A stretch of 64,000 bases of DNA. It comes from Nephrocerus scutellatus (taxonomy: Eukaryota; Arthropoda; Insecta; Diptera; Pipunculidae). Below, piece after piece: positions 32,346-43,699 of the stretch (the first letter of the stretch is position 1; every line of letters begins with the position of its first letter). Where the stretch lies: assembly GCA_947095585.1 (NCBI GenBank), contig OX352765.1:23280254-23344253 (forward strand), in the 5' to 3' direction. A model generated the notes under the pieces. The model saw nothing but the letters and a program-made list of their open reading frames with translations, did no database searches and was not told the DNA's origin. A program made the position numbers and the translations under genes.

Positions 32346-34675
32346 ACGTGCAAAGCCCAAAATCTAATCAATTATCCAACTTATTGTCAAAATCATTTTA
32401 GAAAAAGAATTTTTAAAATCTGATTTTCAGTGCTTGAGTTATGCTGAGAAAAACAATAGATTCCACTGGGCATTTCGTTTTTAGGGTCCAAATTGTTTGA
32501 AACGTCGATTAATTAAGTGATTTTTTGCTTCTCCTGAGTTGAGTAATTTCCATACTTACTTACTTACTTCTTTTTTAACCGAAGTAAAATCAGCTTTAAG
32601 AAATTTTGACCCAGCTCTTATAATGAGCCATAAAATTGTGCATCCAATGGGGAAAATAATCTACCTACGGATTTTAAAAATAACTCTTTGCTTTGAACAA
32701 ACAGCAGACTCAACTAAATCAGCCAGCCATTGCTACTTTTTTTATCCGTTCGTATATCTATCTACTCTGGAAGGCACCACGATATGACGTCCTTCCGGTT
32801 TGTCTACAAATTCACAGCCTAAACACTCAGGGGGAGACCAGCAACCATCAACCACAACACTCTATATAACTGTGCTAAAGCGAACTAATTAAATTTAACT
32901 CTTCCACTTGGAGGAAGAACTGAAGAAGTCAGCAGGCGTTCGAGACATCCGGCCGCCGCCGCCGCCGCCGCCGCCTCTTCACCGCACAATATATGGAGTA
33001 CTTTAATTATACCATTTCTTGTCCGACATAAATCCTCTTAGGATAAGAAGGTGAAGAGCTCAGCACATTTTTTTTGTTGTGCGCGTACGGAAGTCCGTCT
33101 CACTGCTTATACTGAAGCGTCTTTCAATGTCGATGCTGTGCTTATATGTTTCCCAAATATGTGAATATTACAATAATATTCCTTTCAACACCTAATCGCG
33201 AGCGCACTCACGCTTGAGTCTACTATTTTGCTGGAGGAAATGGCTCGTTATAACGTTTGGAGTCGCAGTTTCAGCGCCAGCGCGCACGCGCATGATACTC
33301 ATACTTTTTTATTGAAATAAATCGGCAAAATTAATTTGACTTATACGCAGTCATAATCGTTGCGGGGAGCCATTTTGAAGTCAACATGGGGCGCGAGATA
33401 GTATCCCAATGAGTGAACGGGCGGACAGACATCCAGTGGTGCCTAGCCTATCTCTCTGTGCTGTGTTCTGTGTGCACAGTGAACACTGGAATCAACTCTG
33501 TGGCATCACCGGTACAAGCATGCAAATCTGTGGTTCCAATCGGCTGGCTACAGCTCCAGCAGCCAACATTCATTCGGACTTTGTTTATGTTAGCATCAGG
33601 CTGTCCAGGTAAGTAAGAACAGGCAGATGTAAGATGCCCTTGGATATGATGCTGCTGGCTGACTGACTGGCTGGCTGGGGGCAACTAAAACAAATGACAA
33701 GTCCATTTGATTTAAATTTTTAATTATGGCGTACAGTGGTATTTGTACGCCCACCTAACTACATTAGGATTTATCGAGTTTAAATGGTTGAGACGTGTCT
33801 TTCCTTCGGATGTGTGCGCTCGCTGTTCTGGAGAAGACTGGCTGGCTGGCTGGCTGGCTGGCTAAGAAGCTGTGCTGTGCTGTTTGTCTGTTTGATTTGA
33901 CTTGTAGGTACGCTGCATGCCTGCATGGCGTACATACTGCACCGCCGGAGACAAGGTGCTTTGCGCCAACGTCCCATCTCGCAGTTTGGTGATGCATCCG
34001 CGGTTGCTCCTTCATGCATGTCCGAGGGCCGAATATGCAAAATGAAACGATATGCAACGCTGCAGCCAAAAGGAACGCCTCTGTCTCTTCAGTCGGAGGG
34101 CTGGCTGCTGGTGAATTAATGCACCCAGCAAGCCTATTCCTGTCCGCAAAGCTCTGTGTGTAGGCTATATGATGGAGTCCTTATAATACTTCCCTAACGC
34201 GACGAACATTTTCTCACAGTTAATGTACGCGAGATGCATCTACTGCTTCTCATCGTCCTTGGCTGGCTCTTCATATACGCACCATGTCTGATTATGCGCG
34301 ATTATTAATGATACCTCCGTGCTGCGCGTGCCCTCTCGCCAACAGTAAGCCTTGCTGTTTAAGGGATTTGGAACGTATAGTTTCGCCATGAAGTTCATGT
34401 TCATCTTCAGTCAGCCCGATGCCACATCCGATGTCTTCAGATGGAAATTTATGATTAAAATGATTGAAGTTGAAATCTCTTAACACGTACGCGCATAATT
34501 TATTGGCAGCATTCGTTTGTTTTGTGTGTGTGTGTGTGTGTGTGTGTATAGGGAATATTGTTGTGATTATTGCAGTTTGGATAGAAGGACTGCCATTTTA
34601 TTAAATCGAAGACAGAGAGAGGGATTTTAAAATAAAGAAAAGATTACAAATATTTTTCAAACCGGGGAAAAGAAG
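32346..34675. other. Low-copy stretch without recognised gene
   Basis: It includes a (GCC)n tract (32951-32976), a GGCT tract (33838-33863) with further GGCT patches near 33660, and a (TG)n tract (34523-34549). Frames of up to 101 codons around 33764-34069 overlap on both strands and contain GGCT-derived Ser-Gln-Pro repeats. No domain is recognised. Confidence 0.5.
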
Positions 34676-34679
34676 AAAA

Positions 34680-34800
34680 TGGTGGAAAGTCTTTTCTTTT
34701 TCAAATTTTAAACACATGTGTATCTCTGATGGACAAAACTTTTTGTAAATTGTTTTGGAGTGAATGGGCCCTGAGGCCCGAGGGGTGCACATATAAATTT
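34680..34800 (-). mobile_element. Modular ~120-bp repeat family, single unit
   Basis: On the minus strand the unit reads GGGCCTCAGGGCCC, TTTACAAAAAGTTTTGTCCA, TCAGAGATACACATGTGTTT and AAAATTTGAAAAAGAAAAG. It is one unit without the family's terminal segment and is the only copy in this orientation. Confidence 0.75.
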
Positions 34801-34889
34801 TTTAAAAATTAGCCGCTTCCATTTCCCCGCTTTGTTGCCTTAACATCCGTGCTGTGCCCAGCAATATGTGAAAGTTATAAATAAAAATT

Positions 34890-35195
34890 ATCATTGACTT
34901 TACTAGGGCAAAACTATTCCATTCATTGGAAACTAGAAACTGGTCAGACAGTTATCGCCACTTGATGGAATACTTAACATTGTTTACCAAGAGTTTCAGG
35001 AGTCAGTTGGGAAGCTAAAAGAAAGGGAATATGCTCAATACTTTTTGCATCACGACACAACACCTACCCACACAGCAAAGATGGAAGAAATTTTAGGGAT
35101 CAATGAAATTCGGCTATCACCTTACTACCCAGATCTACCACCAGGTTATGTTCGTTTGATCTAAAAAGTAAAACAAAAATTAAGGGGCATGTCTT
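34890..35195 (+). mobile_element. Mariner transposase fragment (C-terminal half)
   Basis: Across frameshifts the plus strand reads LETGQTV, LNIVYQEFQESVGKLKE, QYFLHHDTTPTHTAK (about 35038-35082) and RLSPYYPDLPPGY (about 35110-35150), then LKQKLRGM-like text near 35175. LHHDNAPAHTA is the second catalytic motif of mariners and YSPDLAPSDY the third. Here the third Asp is replaced in PGY, so the copy is dead. Confidence 0.85.
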
Positions 35196-35263
35196 TGGTC
35201 TGTTTGGTGTGAGCATAAGATATCACAGCGCGGATTTGCAGCGGCTGTGTTTTTTTTTTTTGC

Positions 35264-35530
35264 CTAGCGTGCAGTTCTCAAGATCAAGTTGTGAAGCTCC
35301 TTGGTGTTATAATCGTTGGCACTGTGTAGCCCTGAGATGACACCAGTTAGTACAACTGTTGCACGCACAGAGGCGGAACTTTTCCGGATAGGACGATCAC
35401 AGATCGAGCAGTACGTGATTCTGGGACCTGGGTTCGACTCGATCCCGGCTCTAATTAGTAGAATGCAAAGTAGGCTTGCCGGGATGCCCACTCTGAAGGC
35501 AAAAAAAGCATACATGCAAAGCAAAATAAA
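35264..35530 (-). mobile_element. LINE ORF N-terminus with 2A-like motif and zinc finger
   Basis: The minus strand encodes LLCILLIRAGIESNPGP, then YCSICDRPIRKSSASV. One frame further it reads ACNSCTNWCHLRATQC. The GIESNPGP motif (35423-35446) fits the 2A ribosome-skipping signature (D/G-x-E-x-N-P-G-P), which is known at the N-terminus of several CR1/L2-like and other non-LTR retrotransposons. The Cys spacing (C-x2-C ... C-x2-C-x3-C-H) resembles the PHD-like finger that follows in such ORFs. A frameshift breaks the finger after its first Cys pair. Only this N-terminal portion is present. Confidence 0.75.
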
Positions 35531-35559
35531 GCAAATGTAAGAAGTTGATCCAGGTGATC

Positions 35560-36115
35560 CAATCTCAAACCTGTTGTTGTGTTGACGATCTTTGTTCCAA
35601 TGTCTTGATAGGCGTTGGGGTCCTTTCGGTGCGTAGAAGCAATCGTCGTAGAAAGGAGGTAAAGTTGTGGTCCGCGCCGCTGTCCTTGCAAGATCCGTAG
35701 CACTTTGAAATCACAAACCTCGAGAAACCTATTAATGTAATGGCGAACCTATATTCGTCCCAACTCTTCGTGCGTTTAACAGAGTTAAAGAGTTTTCTTC
35801 CTAAGCTTAGCCAGCTGGTCGTTCCACCAGGGAACCTTTCGTCTACACAAGCTAGTTTTAGGGACACAGCTGTCATGATATGAAGAGAGCATTAAGTTGA
35901 TATGCTACCTCATCTTAGTCCCTGTGCACTCAATTAATGTGACAAGCATATCTACCTTAAAAAAAGGACAAGTCCCGATACAGATTCCAGTCCGTAGAGT
36001 TTGGATCATATCTAGAAGAAGCATGTGCCAGTTTACCAGGAAGGTCAAACCTGATCTGTTGATGGTCTGACAGCAAGGCTTCGTCGAACACATGCCTGTT
36101 TTCAACAAAGTCCCC
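35560..36115 (-). mobile_element. I/R1/LOA-type LINE, endonuclease end and linker
   Basis: Minus-strand order: VENRHVFDEALLSDHQQIRF then DLPGKL (about 36020-36095), whose SDHQ matches the terminal SDH motif of the endonuclease domain. Next comes a NSTDWNLYRD phrase (about 35965-36000). The linker has GGTTSWLSLGRKLFNSVKRT then KSWDEYRFA (about 35740-35840), and NRFLEVCDFKVLRI lies near 35690-35740. This is the endonuclease-to-RT transition. The RT itself is missing. The next fragment downstream on the same strand, at 35264-35530, belongs to a different LINE type. Confidence 0.75.
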
Positions 36116-36119
36116 TATA

Positions 36120-36640
36120 TTTTGACATTATTTCTGGATGGGGAATTGCAGCTTCTTTTTAGCTGCGGTTTATATTCTGTACGTCAAATCAGTCTGTACG
36201 TTAAATCCGTCTCTACGTCAATCAATAATCAAGTGTTTGACAACCGAGCAAATGTGTCCGGTAGTCGATTGCTTGCCTATAGCTCCCACTCAAATTACAT
36301 TCGTTTGAAATTTTATTGAAAGCGTGTTTGGTATGCTATCTGCGACATCTAGCTTCGTTGCCAAAAAAACCTGAAGATTTTACAGGATATGATTCGAGTT
36401 TACTGCAGCGCCAGCGGCTGCGTTACACCAAACAGAACTATAGTCGTCTTTGTCGACAGTGAAACCCTTATTTTCGTCGATCCATTCAATTAAAACAAAA
36501 GCGTCTTGTACTTCGCCTCAAAGTTTTATATTAATCAATATCAATAAATAATTAAATAAATAAATAAATAAAAACAACCGATAAAAATTAAAATTTTTCG
36601 TGTAAATTCTCTAATCGGGGCATACACAATGTGCAGTTTG
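36120..36640. other. Stretch without recognised feature
   Basis: Possibly the remainder of the endonuclease on the minus strand, but no motif can be read. An AAAT repeat (about 36545-36575) precedes the next repeat copy. Confidence 0.3.
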
Positions 36641-36990
36641 AATAAAATCGAGTAAATTTTTTAAAATTTTTGTTAGGGATCCCTCCGACATCGAGGCCCG
36701 ATCACTTCCGAATTTTTACAAAAAGTGTTTTCCATCGGAGATATACACATGCGTATAAAATTTGAAGAAAATCGGGTACTTTTTTTTATAAAATTTGTAT
36801 GGGTGCCCGCCGACCACGGGGCCCGATCACTTTCAATCACAGAAAGTGTTGTCGATCGGACTGAAAACACGCGTATAAAATTTGAAGAAAGTCGGGCTTT
36901 AAGAATTGGGTTAAAAAGTTATCACAAGATTCTACCACCCAGCCAGCCCGCCAGCAACGGGCACGCGAATTAATAAAGAGAATTTAAAAA
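36640..36990 (+). mobile_element. Modular ~120-bp repeat family, copy with 3' end
   Basis: Two units (GGGATCCCTCCGACATCGAG and GGGTGCCCGCCGACCACGGG starts) are followed by the terminal part: GAAAGTCGGGCTTTAAGAAT, TTATCACAAGATTCTACCAC, CAGCCAGCCCGCCAGCAACG and TTAATAAAGAGAATTT. Each unit has the CATCGGAGATATACACATGC and ATAAAATTTGAAGAAA blocks. Confidence 0.9.
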
Positions 36991-37009
36991 AGGCCATCCA
37001 TGTGTTGAA

Positions 37010-37705
37010 AATTTAAAGAAAAAAGAAAATATGGCTAATTTTAAAAAATTCATATGGGCTACCATCGGGACTCAGGGCCCGTTCACATAAAATTTTTGAC
37101 AAAAAGTTTTGTCCAAAATCGGGTCAATGTTTAAGAAATTATATGGGAGCCCGTTGGCCATGGGGCCACTTTCAAATTTTAACAAAAAGCGTTGTCCATA
37201 GGATATAGCATGTGTGTATAACATGTAATCGGGTAAATTTTTTAAAGATTTGTGTGGGGCCTTTCGACAACGGGGCCCGATCACTCCAAAATTTATACAA
37301 AAAGTGTTGTCCCTCGGAATAACACATGCGTATAAAATTTTAAAAAAATCTGGTATTTTTTTGTATAAATTTTGTATGGGTGCCCCCCCCCCCCCAAACC
37401 AACCACTGGGCCCGATCACTTCCAAATTTTTACAAAAAGTGTTGTGAATCGGAGATAAACATGCATAAAAAATTTGAAAAAAATCGAGTACATTTTTTTA
37501 TAAAATTTTTATGGGTGCCCCCGACCCCGAGGCCCGAGGTGCCCCAAATTTTAATAGAAAGTATTGTCATCGGAAATATACATGTGCGCAAAATTTCAAT
37601 AAAATCGGGCTTTGGGAAGAGGGTTAAAAATTGATCAGAAAATCTGACCAGCCAGCCAGCCAGCCATGCAACGGGCACGCGAAGTTAATACAGAGAATTT
37701 AAAAA
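37010..37705 (+). mobile_element. Modular ~120-bp repeat family, five-unit copy
   Basis: About five units follow, anchored on the GGCCCG / TTTTACAAAAAGTGTTGTCC blocks near 37075, 37165, 37275, 37410 and 37530. The terminal segment runs from about 37560 (AATTTTAATAGAAAGTATTG, AATCGGGCTTTGGGAAGAGG, GCCAGCCAGCCAGCCATGCA, GAAGTTAATACAGAGAATTT). A pure C run replaces part of one unit near 37385. It starts just after the previous copy's end, so the two may be a tandem or nested pair. Confidence 0.9.
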
Positions 37706-37714
37706 TAAATATAA

Positions 37715-40580
37715 TAAATAATAATAACTTATTAATACAAGCTCAATCGTCTACTAGAGTTGTTAGTAATTGTTTCGCGTTGTTAGACTCGGAGATCACT
37801 TTCTCCAATGTGTAAACTGCTAGACTTGATAGATTTCGGTTTCGGAGTATTTTAGCATTCGGAAATTCAGTAATGAATTGCAGAACTTTCGAGCACATCC
37901 TCTAGAATCTCATCTTCACATAACATATCTCAATTCTGTTTGGATTATTATTGCTAACCAGCTGCAGACATTAGAAAAATTCACAAGAAATAACGTAGGT
38001 ACTGCTAACGCTGATGGCCAATTTAAGAAGAAAACGTCCAGCCCATCGACATCTACCTAAGCAGGCCGACTTTATCCGCTGCGATAATCTCGAACGATGC
38101 GGCAATTTATTATGCAACCTTATTTGAAACAAATGAGAATACCAAATTTTCAGGACTTAATCGAAAAGGATCGCATCGTCGCCACAGACGACACAGCGGA
38201 CCGGACTGGATCGGAGTAATAAATGACCGATCGACGACGATCGTCGTAAATAGAACTAAAGCAGAATATTGAGCATACAGCAACGAACAATACCCTCGTC
38301 GCTCACGATTTTTGCTGTAGCCAGTTAGCCAGTCGGCCAACTAGCCAACCAGCTATGGTCGCTTTCTGTTAACTGATCATCATGACGATGATTGTGATGA
38401 CCGACCGATCAGTGATAAAGTCGAATCGTCAATCCTTTATTAGCTTCAAATTAGTTGAACGAAATTTATGTGCATAAGTCTGTGTCTGAGAGAGATGGTT
38501 TTAAACAACGAGATCGGCTCGAAGGAAAAGTTTCTCTTTCTTTGCTCTCAATGCGACGCAGAGAGACACTCAACGTGCAAGTTAAGAAAATTTACGACCA
38601 CAACGATGACATCCCAAAATCATCAATCATTGTGCAGATTCCCCGGGTGTCACCAGTGACTGTTCACGCCCATACTGTTAACATTCACTCACTTATTTAC
38701 TGAATGTTGGTTTTGCTAACGACCGACCGACCCAAACAACAGACGCCGACGACACATCAGTGATATTGTAATTTTGAAGATAGCGATCTATGGAAGCGGC
38801 AAACCAAAAAACTAACACCCGCACCAAACTCACTTGGACATAGATAATTCTGTGAAGTTATGGGCGTTGGACAAAATAATGAGAATGTAATTAAGCTACT
38901 GATGCATGCGCATATAAATCGAGTATACTTACACCCTGTTTTGAAGTGTTTGCGTGTCATTAGGCGACCGAAGGCAGCGATGTGGTGGTGAGTGAGCCAA
39001 TTATCACATTTTCAAGAAATTAAATGCGTCCACGAGTACAAGAAGCAAAAGCATGAGCAGGAGTGGATCGAGGATCGTATGGTACGAAGCATTCCACCAC
39101 CAGTGCAGGATCCACCGTCATGTATCATCCGTCATTTGTATGTCCGCAGAGCAGTCAGTCACAGGCGGCCGTCATCAATCAGCCCAAGAAAAAAACGATC
39201 CCAAGAAAGACAGCAGTCAGTTCCATTTGTCATTTGGCAATTATTATGAGGATGCCGTCGATCAGATCAGATCAGATACAGCAACCAATAATCATCCAAG
39301 TTCGTATAGTGCAATAATTGTAACATCGCAACAGACACATATTCCAAACGAAGAAAGACATTGTCATTAATAATGACCCACAAACGATCGACAGACAAAC
39401 GATACGACAACGACCAGATTGGAGTGTCGACATTGCAATTACCAGCGATTGGATTGTTGTTCGTACCAGTGTGGTGGTGATGAAGTGTGGCAGGTAGTTG
39501 TCGTGCCAGCAGGAATTCCAGGAGAATATGAAAAGAGACAAGAAATAAAAAATAAAAACAAACAATTAGGAACAATCGTTAAGGAATCAATTGGGCAGAT
39601 CTAAAACTGACCTGACCGGCAATTTAGCATTAATTGTACACCTTGTTATAAGGATATGATATGAGGAGAATAAAAAAAAACAATTATTTACGAAACACGA
39701 AACTTTGCTGTATGTCATCCGTAGTCGGAGCTCAAGGACACTTCCGAAACAATTGATCAATATCTCAAAGAAATGTGATCCGGTTCCCATCACAAACGGA
39801 CAGACTAGACGACCAAACAAGAACAACAATAATCATGCTCACTGTATAATTATCCCAATGGTCGGGGGCGATAGAAATTCCCGAACGGATCACTTAAAGA
39901 CATCTAAACATACAGAAGCCGTCCGTCCCACTTGCAGGGGCAGGATAACAACAAGAGGGCTTATCAAACGCAAACAATCTAAATGACATAAATGGAAGAT
40001 GGAGTGAGTGTTGGTGTATCGAAACCCCAAATTATGCGGATTATTAATTTAAGTGGCGCGTTAAGGGTTTTTGAATCCACCCCTAGCCATTGCCAACATT
40101 GCGTCTGTTTACTTTGACCCAAAATGCAAACAACAGACACAACGAGTGGCGGCGCAATCATTTTGGTTGTCGCTGTCGTTTCCACACCGGCTCGTTCTGT
40201 TTGTAGTTAAGACAGGTGGTGTGGTGATGGTGATTCGTATGACATACCTTCCAATCAAATTAGGAGTTAACAAGCTAGCCGTGTATTCCGTTTAAATGAT
40301 AAAAACGACCATGGTAGCCATATAGACCATATTGCCGCTGAATTGAGGCATTTTCTTAAGACGTTCACAATTTCTATAATTAAACTTTCTTTACTATTTT
40401 AAAATGCTTCTGCTTGAGAATTTACATGACAACGTTTCAGTTATATCGGATGGACAGTCTTCGAGTTATTAACGAACAGACAAAGTTTATATATTAACAT
40501 GTACTTAGTTATTTGTGACGTTTTGCCAACCTCTGAGGATTCATAACAACATGAAAAAAATGTGTATGTGGTCGATTGTA
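37715..40580. other. Low-copy stretch without recognised gene
   Basis: A long region with several overlapping open frames of up to 105 codons on both strands (for example 38992-39370 and 39267-39575), none with a known domain. Patches of GATC/GATCAG repeats (about 39255-39275) and CGAC triplets occur. No splice-bounded exon or RNA gene is supportable. Confidence 0.5.
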
Positions 40581-40584
40581 CCAG

Positions 40585-41665
40585 GTATCATCATCATCAT
40601 AATTAGCTCTACAACCGGGATCCGGTCCTGTCTTCCCGCAAAAAATCTCTCCACTGGTCCCGATTTCGAGCCGATGTCATCCAGTTTGGCAATCCCTAAA
40701 CTCTGGGCGTTCTGGTAAACGCCATCCTTCCAGCGTAAGCGTACTGTAAAGGACTTTCCAAGCAGGATCCTCTTCGCTCATGCGAGCTAGGTGTCCTGCC
40801 CACCGGAGCGTACCGAGGTTAATTCTTTTCACGATGTCGACATCGCGGTAACGCTCGTAGATCTCATCATTATAGAGTCTATGATTATATAGCCATGAAA
40901 GTGCTCGTCACATCGCTCTAAGATGCCTTTGAGATCAGCGATCAGATTACCCTCTTTTTCTTTGCAATATGTGAAACGCGATGTATATTCCGCCATACCG
41001 CGGACTCTTTAGTAGAACTTCCGCGTCTGGTGCGGTCCTCGCTTTCTCCACTGTTCTAGTTCACGGACGTGATTCTTCTACCTGGCTGGCTTTCTTTCGC
41101 CGGTGAACGGTTTTTTCATATGTTCAGAGCCCGAGTCAACGTTAGCAACTCGGTACGTTTGTATCGTCATCAGGTTCGGGCTGTGGCGGCGGTCTATCAA
41201 CACGTAGTCTATCTGGTTGCGAGTGGCTCGATCACGAGATACCCAGGTGGTTTTGTGGATATTTTTATGCGCATATCTTGTACTCGCAACGACCAAATTA
41301 TTGCTTGCTGCCATCTCTATGAATCGGTGTCCAATGTCATTAGTGTTCTCGTGTAAGCCAAGTCTGGGTGCCAATGTACTCCCGGAATACTGGATCCCTA
41401 CCTATTTTTGCATTCATATGAATTTCTCCATAATGTTTTTTACATCATACTGAGGGGAGGCATGGAGTTCCCGTTCGACTGATTTACAGAATTCTTCTTT
41501 TTCATCATCTGGGGAATCCTCTGTAGGTGCGTGAACGTTTATGAGGCTTATGTTTTTAAATTTGCCCCACACGCAACTGCTTTAAAGCCGATAACGGTGG
41601 GTTTTATTCTTTTGCTGACTAGAAACACCACCCCGAGCACATTATGTCTTGCATGACAACAGCTG
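40585..41665 (-). mobile_element. RTE-like LINE with RT core deleted
   Basis: Minus-strand order: a NISLINVHAPTEDSPDDEKE phrase (about 41500-41555), then NAKI and DPVFREYIG (about 41380-41420). RLGLHENTNDIGHRFIEMAA lies at about 41300-41370, IHKTTWVSRDRATRNQIDYV at about 41210-41275 and RVANVDSGS near 41135. These make an almost complete endonuclease domain. The linker GMAEYTSRFTYCKEKEGNLI then ADLKGILER follows (about 40920-41005). The sequence next jumps to a C-terminal segment, DVDIVKRINLGTLRWAGHLA then RMSEEDPAW (about 40755-40845). The entire RT core of 500 or more residues is missing. The 3' end at about 40590-40605 has ATGATGATGATG, like the simple-repeat tails of RTE LINEs. Confidence 0.85.
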
Positions 41666-41669
41666 TAAT

Positions 41670-41925
41670 ATATGGCATATTCTGATTTTTGTAAGACATA
41701 ATTTACCGTACACCGCATCTCCTAGAATGCTGTTACGTGAGCATTATATTTGGACAGGGTATCGGCTAACTGTCCCGTGCGGTGCAGCACGAGCTCTATA
41801 CAGTGAGCGTACGTTCCATGAGATAATTCTTAAATCGTTTAGCCGTTTTCGTTGCCCTGGTCATCAGAACACGAGATTTGTAAAAATAATTCGTGTATCG
41901 TATATCCACCCTTGAGCCAGGAGTC
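41670..41925. other. Spacer without recognised feature
   Basis: No motif or repeat is recognised. It may include the start of the LINE endonuclease (about 41590-41670). Confidence 0.3.
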
Positions 41926-41929
41926 TGAC

Positions 41930-42485
41930 CAATATACATTAAAAATTATTGTGCGTTTGTATGTAATCGTAAGGCCATATTCTCACCATATGTATGGTTT
42001 TCGTGCATATCATTGTTATCTCATCACGCCTAAGCCACTAGACATATTAAAGTCATATTCACACCGTATGTTCGATTGGTGCTTCTCAATGTTTTTAGCT
42101 CGGTAGGTGTCGCTGGAGCTGAGATATTCTTGAAAACGTCATTTTGCATATATGTATATCTAACCTCATCACGTATAAACCACTAGACGTATCGAAGACA
42201 TATTCACACCATACGTTCAGTTGGAGCACCTATAAGTTAAACTTTTTTTGGACTCGGTAGATGGCGCTGGAGTGGAGGTATTGCTAAATATGTGTGTAAG
42301 AGCATCTCACATAGACCACTGGACATATTCAAGCAAAATTTACACCACATGTTGTTCGGTTTGTGACCCTAAATGTTTATCTCTTTTTTGAGTCCGCTAG
42401 GTGGCGCTGAAGACGATATATTTTTGAAAATGTGACTTTTGACCAAGATATTGTTTATTTGGTCCACTTCATCACAGGTGTTTTT
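41930..42485 (+). repeat. Degenerate tandem repeat, period about 135-160
   Basis: Three to four units share the order CTCATCACG, ACCACTAGACATATT, CATATTCACACCGTATGTTC, a GAGCTCGGTAGGTGGCGCTG-like block and a GATATTTTTGAAAA-like block. The CATCAC-type mark appears near 42031, 42165, 42303 and 42468. Units are roughly 70-80% alike by eye, so the array is old. No coding content. Confidence 0.75.
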
Positions 42486-42489
42486 TGTG

Positions 42490-43440
42490 ATTTTTAAGCT
42501 TTTTTATGATGCATACTGTTTACTCGATAGTTGAAAGATCTAGAAGTGCTGTTATCGAAGTGTGATCGTTCGTGAGGGCGCTTGTTTTGTGCACGATTTT
42601 AGATATAAAATACGGTTTGGTGTTTCCAAAAGTGTTGTCTCTGCTTTTTTAACAGTGTTAGGTTCTATAAGATCATCTTTTATAAAACTGGCAAGTATTG
42701 GCCATGTCTCCGACCGAAAACTATAAGATCGACACTAATATCTTCTTCGGTGTGTCTCGTATATTAATTCGTACAACAGGGAAAATAGTGAATGTCTGCT
42801 ATTTCTTCATATTACAACTGATCGCAATGGGACCTTTGCAAAGTGCTAAGTCTGTACCATACACAGGGTATATCTGTTTACATGGGAAATACTTAAAGGC
42901 GCCTACAACTAGAAATAGAAACTGTAGAACAGCTAGGAAGGAGGATTGAACGTGCAGAACAAACAGACTGGAAAAGTTAAAATTCATTTTTCAAACTTTT
43001 AATTTTAGCCCTGCTCCTGTTGACCGAATGCATAAACAGATGCATGTGCCTTGGATTTGTAGGAAATAGATTAATTTTTAATAATCTATTATTCAAAAAA
43101 AATGTATCGCAGAGCATTTTTCGAGATAATCGCTTTTGAAGATGCAATTTTATAAAACAAAAAAAAAAAAACGCTTTTTTTACCTTAACTTTACATTTAG
43201 TTTACATATAGATAATGGTTTTAAGAATTAAATAAAATTTACATTGTTTGACCTTAAATATTTAATTTTCTTTCAAAAAAGACCAAGAGTGGACTTGTAG
43301 CTAGAAGCGTTCAAAAGTTACAAAGTTTTAAGTAATGAAAGGTCAAAAGTTGAAAAGAAAGAGGGAAAATAGACCCCCCTACCATACGATGTTTTCCTCG
43401 TAATTAACCAACGAATCACTCCTTTGAGTAAACAGAAACA
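42490..43440. other. AT-rich stretch without recognised gene
   Basis: An 83-codon frame (42698-42949) has no known domain. Near the right end (about 43415-43445) the sequence AACACCCTGTATA resembles termini of Tc1/mariner-type elements, but no matching partner was found. Confidence 0.4.
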
Positions 43441-43445
43441 CCCTG

Positions 43446-43696
43446 TATAGTAGTAGTATATTTTGCGCGACAGACCGATGCGGTCCAAGACCTAGCTTCT
43501 CGCGACCATTCGTGCTGTGCGTGCTATATTTTTGCACATAAATGATAAAATAGATGAAAAGCTTTCCGTGACAATTATTACTCTCGGACGTTTATCAGAC
43601 ATTCGCGAGAGGTGAAACAGATTTTTGGTGTTCCTAGAATTCGAACCTCGAAGCTGATGCTTCTAGTCCCCAAAGTACTTGAGCCACGACGCCCAC
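43446..43696 (-). mobile_element. tRNA-derived SINE, copy 4
   Basis: The minus strand starts GTGGGCGTCGTGGCTCAAGT (A box TGGCTCAAGTA) and has a near-consensus B box, GGTTCGAATTC, 43-50 bases on. The body has TTCACCTCTCGCGAATGTCT, GATAAACGTCCGAGAG, GTCACGGAAAGCTTTTC and GCGCAAAATATACTACTAC. The region between A and B boxes differs from copies 1 and 5 (CTTTGGGGACTAGAAGCATC), so it may represent a subfamily or a different tRNA head. No clean target-site duplication is seen. Confidence 0.85.
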
Positions 43697-43699
43697 TAC

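Noticed and set aside
36673..37678. Several 65-117 codon frames as genes
   Set aside because: They are translations of the 120-base repeat units, shift frame between units and occur on both strands.
39053..39370. 105-codon frame, possible exon
   Set aside because: Two other plus frames are open over the same bases and no splice signals or motif decide between them.
43415..43445. Terminal inverted repeat of a DNA transposon (ACACCCTGTATA)
   Set aside because: No matching inverted partner was found within reach.
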